Positions 1 through 9,673 of a stretch of 64,000 bases of DNA are shown here, piece after piece. The stretch is from NCBI GenBank assembly GCA_948144175.1, contig CANXME010000231.1, positions 58,336 to 122,335 of the forward strand. Direction: 5' to 3'. The notes beneath the pieces are model-generated. The model searched no databases. It had not been told where the DNA came from and saw only the letters and a list, made by a program, of their open reading frames with translations. Numbering within the stretch: the first letter of the stretch is position 1; every line of letters begins with the position of its first letter. The DNA is from Closterium sp. NIES-65 (Eukaryota > Streptophyta > Zygnematophyceae > Desmidiales > Closteriaceae). Both the position numbers and the translations under genes were made by a program.

Positions 1-427
1 TTCTTGCGCAAGACAGGGGTCATTCTTGCGCAAGACAGGGGTCATTCTTGCGCAAGACAGGGGTCATTCTTGCGCAAGACAGGGGTCATTCTTGCGCAAG
101 ACAGGGGTCATTCTTGCGCAAGACAGGGGTCATTCTTGCGCAAGACAGGGGTCATTCTTGCGCAAGACAGGGGTCATTCTTGCGCAAGACAGGGGTCATT
201 CTTGCGCAAGACAGGGGTCATTCTTGCGCAAGACAGGGGTCATTCTTGCGCAAGACAGGGGTCATTCTTGCGCAAGACAGGGGTCATTCTTGCGCAAGAC
301 AGGGGTCATTCTTGCGCAAGACAGGGGTCATTCTTGCGCAAGACAGGGGTCATTCTTGCGCAAGACAGGGGTCATTCTTGCGCAAGACAGGGGTCATTCT
401 TGCGCAAGACAGGGGTCATTCTTGCGC
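1..427. repeat. 22-bp minisatellite, about 19 copies, derived from a UBP exon
   Basis: The unit TTCTTGCGCAAGACAGGGGT plus CA repeats head to tail from the first base of the window, almost without variation. It contains the 12-bp palindrome TCTTGCGCAAGA. The core GCGCAAGACAGGGGTCAT is also present once in the downstream protease exon (about 539-556), where it encodes R-K-T-G-V-I. The array is therefore most simply an amplified piece of that exon. 22 bp is not a multiple of three, so the open frames through it are an artefact of the repeat and not protein. The array may begin upstream of the window. Confidence 0.93.
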
Positions 428-524
428 CTCACAGGCTGCTGCGTTATAGACAACCCACGACGTCGCTTCCTTTCCTGATTGCCGTCCAACACTTCCTCCC
501 CCCCCCGTCCCCACCCCACGGCAG

Positions 525-2098
525 ATCAACTCGCAGAAGCGCAAGACAGGGGTCATAGCACCTCGCCGCTTTGTGCAGCGAGTGAAGAAGCAGAAGGAGC
601 TCTTCCGCAGCTACATGCACCAGGTGAGAATTCAAGCATGAGGTGAACGAATATACATGCGCCAGTTTTTGAAGAGTTGAAAAACCGCTTTGTGCAGCGA
701 GTGAAGCAGGAGCTGTTCCGTAGCTACATGCACCAGGTGAATTCCAGGCGTCATGTGAAAATGCACGCAGCAGGTGAATTCCAGGCGTCATGTGAAAATG
801 CACGCAGCAGGTGAAATCCAGGCGTCATGTGAAAATGCACGCAGCAGGTGAAATCCAGGCGTCATGTGAAAATGCACGCACCAGGTGAATTCCAGGCGTC
901 ATGTGAAAATGCACGCAGCAGGTGAATTCCAGGCGTCATGTGAAAATGCACGCAGCAGGTGAAATCCAGGCGTCATGTGAAAATGCACGCAGCAGGTGAA
1001 ATCCAGGCGTCATGTGAAAATGCACGCAGCAGGTGAAATCCAGGCGTCATGTGAAAATGCATGCACCAGGTGAATTCCTGGCGTCATGTTAAAATGCATG
1101 CACTGGGTGAATATTCAGGTGAAAATTCAGGTGAAAATACCTCCAGGGCATCACGTGGAACTACGTTCACCCAGATTGCACGAGTTGAGTTACTCAACTC
1201 GCTTCTCACCGAGCTGGTACACGTTCCTGAAAAGGAGGCGTGGGAAGGCAGGGCAGGGCAGAGGCTGGGCGAGCACCATTCCATTCCGTAAAGATTTCCT
1301 CTTCCTTGGAATCCTCCGCCGTTGCCTCGTCCTCCCCTTCCCCTGTCCTCCCCTTGCCATCTGACCCCTTACACGTTCCTGAAAAGGAGGCATGGGAAGG
1401 TAGGTCGATTTTTTAGTCGACTCAAAAATCGGCATGGGAAGGCAGGGCAGAGGCTGGGCGAGCCTCAGGTGCGAAGGTGCGATCTCAGGTGATGGTTTTC
1501 AACCCAGCCCCCAGTCCCCTGTTAATATCCCCCGCGCACCCCTCTCAGGACGCACGCGAGCTGCTCACCTTCCTGCTCAACGATCTGGTGGGCGGTCTAG
1601 AGAAGGAGGGTGGGGTGTCGTACACTCCACCCACCCATGCACCATCCCTGGGGCCTGACCTGTCCTCCTGTGCCAGGCAGGACACACGCGAGTTTTTGAG
1701 TTTCCTTCTCAACGAGCTGGTGGGCGTTCTTGGGAAGAGGGCAGCAGATGCACGCATACACTCCACTCACCCTCTTTGCCACCCCTGCCCTGTCTGTGCC
1801 TCCCCTCCCTCCTTCCGCGCCACCCCTACCCCAACCCCCGTCAGGACGCCCACGAGTCTCACAACTTCCTTCTTAACGCGCTTGTTGATATTCTAGAGAA
1901 GGAGGCGCGGGCAGGGGGAGCGGAAGCTAGTTGGCCAGCTGGTTCACACCCGCCAGTTCTTCCTCCCGGCCATTCCCCCATCCCCATCAGGACGCCCACG
2001 AGTTCCTCAACTTCCTTCTCAACGAGCTCGTGGACATTCTGGAGAAGGAGGCACGGGCAGGCAGGGCAGAGGCGGGGAGACTTATCCACCCCAACCCC

Positions 2099-2136
<38 letters not shown>

Positions 2137-5100
2137 CCCTGCTGCTGCTCCAGTTGCTTCTGGTGGTGCTGCTGTCGCTGCTGTTAGGTCGGAGGGGGGG
2201 GCGAGGGGGAGTGAGGGAGCTGGGGAGGGGAGGGAGGGCGATGGGGGAGGGGCGAGTGCAGCAGCAGCAGCAGCGGATGGGGCGTCCGCCGGTCTGGGTT
2301 CTGCTGCTGCTGCAGCTGCGGCTGCATCTGCAGCTGTTGCAGCAGCAGTAGCAGCAGCAGCTGGGGCAGGGGGGACAGCAGCTGCTGGGACCGCTGCTGC
2401 TGGTGGGGGTGGCAGTGGGGCGAAACCGACGGTGGTGACATGGGTGCATGAGATATTCCAGGTGGGTGCTGCTGGGGTGGGTGCTACTTGGGCTAAAGTT
2501 AGCAACCTAGACAAATCAGTTGTATCGTCACAACGTCACACAATGTGTGTCCGTGTCCTCGCTTTCACCGTCCGATCCCCTTAACTCCAAGGCACACTCA
2601 CAAACGAGACGCGCTGCCTGTGCTGTGAGACAGTGACTGCTAGAGACGAGGCCTTACTGGATCTCTCATTGGACATCGAGCAGAACAGCAGCGCTACCAG
2701 CTACCCGCGCAACATCCTCACCCCCGCACTCCTCCCTCCCCATCCACCTCCCACCCACCCCTCCTCTTCCCATTCCAGGGTACTCTAACAAACGAAACAC
2801 GTTGTCTGTGCTGTGAGACAGTCACGGCTCGGGACGAGGCTTTTCTGGACCTCTCATTGGACATCGAGCAGAACAGCAGCGTCACCAGCTGTCTGCGCAA
2901 CTTCTCCTCCACAGAGACGCTCAACGGCAACGACAAGTTCTTCTGTGATACCTGCTGCAGGTGGGCACCTGGTACGAGGCTTGTTGTAGTAGCAAGGTGA
3001 CGTCCAGTCCGGGAGCACGTACAGATCGCCACACGCTGCCCTCCAGGGATAAAGGTATATCGGCAAGCACACATGCTATTGTTATGTCAGCAGGTGGGAG
3101 GGGGTGTCAGCAGGTGGGAGGGGGTGTCAGCAGGTGGGAGGGGGTGTCACCAGCTGCCTGCGCAACTTCTCCTCCACAGAGACGCTCAACGGCAACGACA
3201 TGTTCTTCTGTGACACGTGCTGCAGGTGGGTGTGGGACAGGGAGCCTTGTAGTGCTTTCACCGAGTGAGCGTGCTATCTGAATTAGTATTAGGTCAACAG
3301 GTGCAGGTGGGAGGGTCACAGTGTCACCAGCTGTCTGCGCAACTTCTCCACGGAGACTCTCAATGGCAACGACAAGTTGTCTTGTGATACCTGCTGCAGG
3401 TGAGGATGGGGTGGGGAGCCCAGCTAGCTTGCAGGGCCGTCAGCATGTGGAATTGGTGGGACATGCTGTGATGCCAGCATGTGGCAGTGTCACCAGCTGC
3501 CTGCGCAACTTCCCCTCCACAGAGACTCTCAACGGCAGCAACAAGTTCTTTTGCGACACGTGCTGCAGGTGAGCAGAGCATGGGATGAGGAAGCCTTGTA
3601 AGGCTGTCCACGAGTGGACAGGAGGTTGTAATACGTCAGCAGGTGGGAGAGTATTTTTTAGTCGACTCAGTAATACGTCAGCAGGTGGGAGTGTCATGTC
3701 TCCAGCTGCCTGCACAACTTCTCCCCCACTGAGACTTTGAATGGCAACGATAGGTCCTTCTGTGAAACGTGCTCCAGGTGCATGTGGAGCAGCTGGGGCG
3801 GTACAAGAAGCTCTCCTACCTGGTCGTCTTCCCCCTCCACCTCCGCTTCTCCCTCTCCCTTCTTGCCCCCTCACCTGCCCTTAGCTCTCCACGCTCGGCC
3901 CTCCGTCCTCCCCTCCGTCCTCCCCTCCTCCTTCCCTCCTCCTTCCCTCCTCCCCTCCTTCCCCTCCTCCTCACCCCTCTTCCCCCCTTCCCTCCCAACC
4001 CCCAGCCTGCGGGAAGCGCAGAAGCGGATGCGCATCAAGGCACCCCCAAGAGTGGTGGCCCTGCATCTGAAGCGCATCAAGGCACCCCCAAGAGTGCTGG
4101 CCCTGCATCTGAAGCGCATCAAGGCACCCCCAAGAGTGCTGGCCCTGCATCTGAAGCGCATCAAGGCACCCCCAAGAGTGCTGGCCCTGCATCTGAAGCG
4201 CATCAAGGCACCCCCAAGAGTGCTGGCCCTGCATCTGAAGCGCATCAAGGCACCCCCAAGAGTGCTGGCTCTGCATCTGAAGCGCATCAAGGCACCCCCA
4301 AGAGTGCTGGCCCTGCATCTGAAGCGCATCAAGGCACCCCCAAGAGTGCTGGCCCTGCATCTGAAGCGCATCAAGGCACCCCCAAGAGTGCTGGCCCTGC
4401 ATCTGAAGCGCATCAAGGCACCCCCAAGAGTGCTGGCCCTGCATCTGAAGCGCATCAAGGCACCCCCAAGACTGCTGGCCCTGCATCTGAAGCGCATCAA
4501 GGCACCCCCAAGACTGCTGGCCCTGCATCTGAAGCGCATCAAGGCACCCCCAAGAGTGCTGGCCCTGCATCTGAAGCGCATCAAGGCACCCCCAAGAGTG
4601 CTGGCCCTGCATCTGAAGCGCATCAAGGCACCCCCAAGAGTGCTGGCCCTGCATCTGAAGCGCATCAAGGCACCCCCAAGAGTGCTGGCCCTGCATCTGA
4701 AGCGCATCAAGGCACCCCCAAGAGTGCTGGCCCTGCATCTGAAGCGCATCAAGGCACCCCCAAGAGTGCTGGCCCTGCATCTGAAGCGCATCAAGGCACC
4801 CCCAAGAGTGCTGGCCCTGCATCTGAAGCGCATCAAGGCACCCCCAAGAGTGCTGGCCCTGCATCTGAAGCGCATCAAGGCACCCCCAAGAGTGCTGGCC
4901 CTGCATCTGAAGCGCATCAAGGCACCCCCAAGAGTGCTGGCCCTGCATCTGAAGCGCATCATGGCACCCCCAAGAGTGCTGGCCCTGCATCTGAAGCGCA
5001 TCAAGGCACCCCCAAGAGTGCTGGCCCTGCATCTGAAGCGCATCAAGGCACCCCCAAGAGTGCTGGCCCTGCATCTGAAGCGCATCAAGGCACCCCCAAG

Positions 5101-5835
5101 AGTGCTGGCCCTGCATCTGAAGCGCATCAAGGCACCCCCAAGAGTGCTGGCCCTGCATCTGAAGCGCTTCAAGTTCATGGAGCAGCTGGGGCGCTACAAG
5201 AAGCCCTTCCTCACCCCCCTCTCCTCCCCCCCCCCCCTCTCAACCCCTCCCCTCCCTCCCACCGCTCATCCAGCCTGCAGGAGGCGCAGAAGAGAATGCG
5301 CATCAAGGTACCCCCAAGGGTTCTCGCCCTGCACTTGAAGCGCTTCAAGTTTATGGAGCAGCTGGGGCGCTACAAGAAGCTCTCCTACCGCGTCGTCTTC
5401 CCGCTCCACCTGCGCCTGTGCAACACCGTAGACGACGCGCCCGGCGCCGAGGCCGAGTATTCCCTCTTCGCAGTGATAGTCCACGTGGGGAGCGGGCCGA
5501 ATCACGGGCATTATGTGGCTCTCGTGAAGAGCCACAGCCACTGGTTGTTTTTCGACGATGAGAACGTGGAGCAGATAGATGAGTCGCTGGTTCAGACGTA
5601 CTTTGGGTCGTCGCAGGACTACTCGAGTAACACGGACCATGGGTACTTTTTGTTTTATCAGTGTCTGCAGCCTGAGCTGCTGCAGGGGCCTGGGGCTGGC
5701 GCTGCTGCTGCTAGTGCTCCTGCATCTTCTTCTGTTCCTGGTAGTTGTGGGGGTGCCAGTGCTGCTGCTACTGGTGGCAGCACCATTGCTGCTGCAGCCG
5801 CTGCTGAGGCAGTTTGTACTACGGATGAGAGCTGA
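525..5835 (+). CDS. UBP3/UBP4-like ubiquitin-specific protease, 3' part, with amplified exons
   Basis: Deubiquitinating cysteine protease of the USP family (C19), closest in motif order to plant UBP3/UBP4. Recognisable blocks in order are: [12 protein letters not shown]...FRSYMHQ ending at a GT donor (525-624); [20 protein letters not shown] (1991-2060); a poly-Ala insert; TWVHEIFQ (to 2460); the zinc-ribbon exon with TRCLCCET and FFCDTCC (2779-2960); and a last exon (5274-5835) with [25 protein letters not shown] and the His-box [14 protein letters not shown] followed by [12 protein letters not shown]. The Cys-box exon lies upstream of the window. The AG|C splice phase from the zinc exon into 5274 restores the expected CC-S-LQEAQ join. 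Most exons exist in several partial tandem copies, so it is unclear which are spliced and whether the gene is still functional. The protein ends with an Ala-rich tail at a TGA (5833). Confidence 0.85.
688..736 (+). repeat. Partial second copy of the SYMHQ exon end
   Basis: These bases repeat the 3' end of the 525-624 exon (RFVQRVK, then ELFRSYMHQ) with a short internal deletion, and again end in CAG followed by GTGA. The piece has no clear acceptor of its own. It looks like an exon-edge duplication rather than a second functional exon. Confidence 0.75.
737..1140. repeat. 37-bp minisatellite built on an exon-intron junction, about 10 copies
   Basis: The unit starts GTGAATTCCAGGCGTCATGT and ends in ATGCACGCAGCAG (37 bp). 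About ten units run from 737 to 1106 and then decay into shorter GTGAAAATTCAG pieces. The unit boundary reproduces the end of the protease exon (ATGCACCAG) and its GTGA donor, so each repeat carries a candidate CAG|GTGA 5' splice site. It lies inside the intron of the protease gene. Confidence 0.9.
1190..2075 (+). repeat. Tandem copies of the DAHEFL exon of the protease
   Basis: Four full copies start right after an AG acceptor: 1549 ([14 protein letters not shown]), 1681 ([14 protein letters not shown]), 1845 ([14 protein letters not shown]) and 1991 ([14 protein letters not shown]). Two more decayed pieces lie at about 1190-1262 and 1372-1402. Only the last copy keeps the family consensus and an open frame into the Ala-rich insert, so it is the likeliest functional exon. 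The copies differ at several bases each, so they are not recent identical duplicates. Confidence 0.85.
1406..1431. other. AGTCGACT-centred palindrome, site 1
   Basis: A 26-bp near-perfect palindrome (one mismatched pair), centred on AGTCGACT at 1415-1422 with T-runs and A-runs as arms. It separates two copies of GGCATGGGAAGG (about 1389-1400 and 1431-1441), that is, it sits inside a local duplication of a protease-intron segment. Confidence 0.8.
2099..2410 (+). repeat. GCT/CAG triplet-rich insert coding poly-Ala in the protease
   Basis: Runs of GCT and GCA triplets encode Ala/Gly-rich stretches between the DAHEFL exon and the TWVHEIFQ block. The frame stays open (1931-2584), so it is probably translated as a disordered insertion in the USP domain. 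Plant UBP3/4 have only a short linker here. Confidence 0.7.
2594..3777 (+). repeat. Six tandem copies of the zinc-ribbon exon or its 3' end
   Basis: Copy 1 (2594-2706) has the 5' half ([16 protein letters not shown]) and then decays. Copy 2 (2779-2960) is complete, with the CLCC and CDTCC zinc ligands. Copies 3 to 6 (3145-3225, 3322-3399, 3489-3568, 3699-3777) repeat only the last 80 bases or so (from VTSCLRNFS to the Cys pair). Each of copies 2 to 6 ends in CAG followed by GTG. Copy 4 has lost part of the FFC segment, and copy 6 has Cys to Ser at the last ligand. Only copy 2 could make a normal zinc ribbon. Confidence 0.88.
3650..3669. other. AGTCGACT-centred palindrome, site 2
   Basis: AGTCGACT (3660-3667) lies in a 20-bp spacer flanked by an exact 22-bp direct repeat, 3628-3649 and 3670-3691 (starts GTAATACGTCAGCAGG). 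The palindrome arms are imperfect beyond the core. Confidence 0.8.
4006..5203 (+). repeat. 27 in-phase copies of a 42-bp (14-residue) piece of the protease
   Basis: The 42-bp unit begins CGCATCAAGGCACCC and encodes [14 protein letters not shown]. Exactly 27 units fill 4031-5164, with only a few substitutions (first unit V-V, two units R-L, one unit I-M). It is a true beta-strand segment of the USP core; the single native copy is at 5299-5341. The array sits in a truncated copy of the last exon that has an acceptor (AG at 4004-4005) and continues into [13 protein letters not shown]. It has no visible donor at its 3' end (5203), so splicing may skip it and use the acceptor before 5274. Confidence 0.92.
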
Positions 5836-5837
5836 CC

Positions 5838-5972
5838 TTGATGATGAGAACGTGGAGCAGATAGATGAGTCGCTCGTGCAGACGTACTTTGGGACTTCAC
5901 AGGATTACCGTATTCGAGTAACTCGGATTATGGGTATCAGATTTCCTGTTCTATCAGTGCTTGCAGCCGGAA
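5838..5972 (+). pseudogene. Decayed second copy of the protease His-box exon end
   Basis: After the stop at 5833 the sequence again encodes [18 protein letters not shown] (about 5840-5893), followed by a frameshifted remnant of the [17 protein letters not shown] segment. This is a tandem duplication of the last 130 bases or so of the final exon. It cannot be read in frame and is non-functional. Confidence 0.8.
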
Positions 5973-5994
5973 CTGCTGCAGGGACCAGGTGCCG

Positions 5995-6368
<374 letters not shown>

Positions 6369-6613
6369 GAAGTGCTTCTGTCTCTGCTTCTGTTTGTGGT
6401 AGTGCCGGGGGCTCGGTGCTGCTGCTACCGGTGGCTGCTAGTGCCGGGGCTGCTGCTGAGGCTGTTTTTGCTGCTGGCAACGGCTGCTTTACAAATTCCG
6501 GGAAAAGCACGGGTGTGGGATGTTATTTGGGGCTTGGTTACTGGAATGAGTGTACGGTAAGTATAGGTTGCTGGAGGTTTGAGGGTTTCAATTCCTTCAG
6601 AAGCAGCTCATGA

Positions 6614-8960
6614 GGTTTGTTGAGTATGAGCAATGCTAGTGTCATGTCGATGCATACAGGTTGATGCTGCTGATGGTGGTGATGGCAGACCAGCTGCATC
6701 GGGATTGTTGTTAGGGTTCGATGGCTGGTGCAATGAGTGCATGGCGCAACCCCAAATAACTAGTGTGGTGCTGCTGGCGATCTCGTTGCGTTATGTGTAG
6801 TATATGTTAGCGTCAATGCTGCCAATGATGGCCCTGAATTTGAGGTGTTTAGGATCGCATATCAGCTGAACCTCAGTATGACCGGACAGTACACCCCGTG
6901 AATTGGTCTCTCCAGCGTTAGGCTCACTGAAGCATAGAAACTAATGTAGTCCACCTGATAACTAGCTAACTACGGTACACTCACGGGCTTATAAATTTTC
7001 ACAAGATGTGCAAACGAGACTTCGTTTGCTTCTGACCCACCGACCTTCGAAACGCCATTTGGAACTGTCCCCCGTAAGCACCATTCAACTTCCAAGGTCC
7101 CAGGAGAAGCTTTCCATTCACAGATATCCACGCGGAGGGTACAAATTCCAATATTCGCGGAACCGAAGACCTGCGATCGGAGAACGTGAAGGAGCATATC
7201 TAGGCTAAGGTCTCGGTTCTGGCGAAGCTTGGACACCATCAACCAAAATTTTCCCTCAGTGACGTGTAGACACACCCGATCATTGGTCATTACACAAGTT
7301 GCGAGAAATCTTGGAGCATGACAGCCAATCAGACGTGTTCATTGCTACCAAAGTGTCCACACTTCAGATGGTGTCCAGACTTCAGAACCGTGATCTAAAC
7401 CCACCAACGTTAGTGTTTCCAAGGCCAACCTTTCGTCAGGCCAGGTGATACAGCAGGTTGGGGCACAGCTTGTGTGCAGCGAGGGCTGCGGCAGGTGGGA
7501 GGAGGAAGGTTTCCCGCTCGAGCCTAGCAGTGGTGGTGTGGCATGGCGAGGTGATTGGTCCGGTACATAACGTAGCCTGGCCGGAGCTCGGCTCTGGTCC
7601 TGGCTGGTCTCGTCCCCTCCCATCCCATGCCTCAAACTTCACTTCCAGTAGAGCCGAGGGATTGGTTGAGCAAGGACATAGTCGGTTGTTCAATATGGTG
7701 TTTGTGTTTCAAAAAGGTACAAAACGTTTCTGTACATCACCTGTATGGTTTTGTTGGTCTCATAGGGATGACGCATGGTGAAAGAGGAAAGAGTTTGTTA
7801 CTGAACTGCTGGGAGGTGGGCCCGCGCAAGCAAGGCGAGTCCCCTGTGAGCTCTGAGCTCCCCCTCCCGCGCAAGCGATCTTGGTGGGATGGGATTGCAT
7901 GTGCCAGGTTTGTTAGTAAAGGACATTCTGCCTCTTCTACTGTAACTTCAAGTCGGCGGAGACCAAGCGGAAATCTGGAACAATTTTCCGCCTGTCCATT
8001 CCGTATCCAGCCAGCCGTCCATTCCGCTTGTTCCATTCCAAGGGGTTCTTCTCGACTGACCCCCTCGTCCTTACCTGTTGGCTTGCTTCGGCAGACTGAT
8101 ATTGGCCTTGGTTTGGCCTTGCTGAAGAGAACGTTTTGTGGAATTAGTCAGACCCTCAGAAATGGATGGTCAGGATACTGTCGATGGAATTAGTGAATCT
8201 AAACCCTACTCTGAGTTTACTTATTCTTGCCCGCGGTCACTTGAATCTGAATGGCGACGGCAGATCGCTCGTGGTGGATCGTTGTCGTTGGCCCGCTAAC
8301 AGAAAAGTCTCGGTATATGGTGAGGTTGGCTTGGGCTTCTTGACTCGACTCGACACGTTCAGTTGCCTTCACTTCCAAGCGTGCTCCACTAATCCACGAT
8401 TCGTCGCTGCACGATTAGTCCAGTGCAAGAGTGCCATGGACCATGGTTCAATAGACAGGACTCCGCTCCGCTCCCTTCCCGATTCTCTCTTATAATTTCA
8501 GCTCATCAGATGCAGGTCACTGTCGAAATTGTTATTCGTATCGTAGTTGAAGGGAGTTGAGGGACGCGAGCTGGTCAGGCAATGGTAGGCGTGACTACCG
8601 TATTTTATGCATAGGGCAAAGCTCCATCTTCCGACAGGGTCTGTGGACCACTCGTCACGAATTTTCGTTTGGTTATTTTTTGTTTGATGTACCAATCCTT
8701 ACTCATCTTTTACTTCACTCCTCCAAGATTAAGAGCCTTAGCAAACCTATCCTAAAGCCACGCAATGCGCTTGTTTCGTATTAGCTCGATACGTTACACC
8801 TTTCGTTTTTAGGAGCCATCGCGCGGTTGGCGTTTTTCCCGGCTTGTGGTCGTCAAGTTGCCACTTGAAGCCATAACTTGACGACTGATTTACGCGTTGA
8901 CGCCTGAGGCTGTTGCCTGAGGCCGTGTAAAAGAAGAACAAAAGATCAACCTCCCTTCCG
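6614..8960. other. Intergenic stretch without recognised genes
   Basis: Only short overlapping open frames on both strands with no recognisable domain, and no repeats, RNA genes or LTR signatures that I could see. Base composition is more balanced than in the neighbouring genes. Confidence 0.5.
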
Positions 8961-8973
8961 CACCATCGTCGAT

Positions 8974-9417
8974 TTGAAGACAATGTGGCTCGTGGAAGTG
9001 CCGGGATCGTGGGTGTCCGACAATTTCGCAATCAAGGACGCCTTAGAAGCTTCCTGGTCGTTTCTGCAGCAGGTGCTGACGTTAGCCTGTGCCGCGTCTC
9101 AGGCGCGGCAGCAGCATCGCCGTCAGCAACCAAATCACCCGTCAACCCCGGCGTCCAAACTTAAAGCCGATCATGCTGACGTCATTATTGTTCTAGTATC
9201 GGTTGTGATAAGTTCGAGCGTTCGGAAACCTTCGGAAACGTCACGCGTGCGGGGTTTCGGTACTAGCTTGACCGAGAGAAGCCGTGGCGATGAGGATTCG
9301 GAGAAGGAGGATCGGATCTGGAGGGACCTATTAAAGCCCCTCCTGCAGCGAGCCATGGCGATGGGCAAGGTGAGAGTCGCGAAGGAGAACGAATCTAGGG
9401 TACAGATTCGAAGGTGA
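8974..9417 (+). CDS. Possible small hypothetical protein (147 aa)
   Basis: An uninterrupted frame starting at ATG 8974 ends at TGA 9415. The C-terminal half is charged (SRGDEDSEKEDRIWRDLLKP), which looks like real coding sequence more than the surroundings do. No domain is recognised. There is no clear signal peptide, although a short hydrophobic stretch (VIIVLVSVVISS) lies near residues 70-81. It could also be the first exon of a larger gene or a chance frame. Confidence 0.3.
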   Translation: MKTMWLVEVPGSWVSDNFAIKDALEASWSFLQQVLTLACAASQARQQHRRQQPNHPSTPASKLKADHADVIIVLVSVVISSSVRKPSETSRVRGFGTSLTERSRGDEDSEKEDRIWRDLLKPLLQRAMAMGKVRVAKENESRVQIRR

Positions 9418-9673
9418 TGGGATCGAATTCAGTCGTTTTGAAAGTAAACGTTACCGATCGTCGCTGTTATGGGTAGTATGTGTCGTATGAGGGAAGATTG
9501 TGTCAAATTCGAGTGAAGGCGATGATTTCTGCCTTCAAGTGAAGGTGAAGATTTCTGCCAAAAAAAAGCCCTGAAACTGGTCCCAATATTCCCCCAAATC
9601 ATTTCCTTGCTTGCTTCTCCCATACTCTCCATCTCCTTGTGCCTATCGCCGCCTCCCCTGTCTCGCACAGGCA

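Noticed and set aside
1-427. CRISPR-like array
   Set aside because: Repeats are directly adjacent with no spacers, and the window is clearly eukaryotic.
3871-5178. 435-aa and 395-aa minus-strand frames through the 42-bp repeat
   Set aside because: Shadow frames of a repeat whose sense-strand unit is a recognised USP segment.
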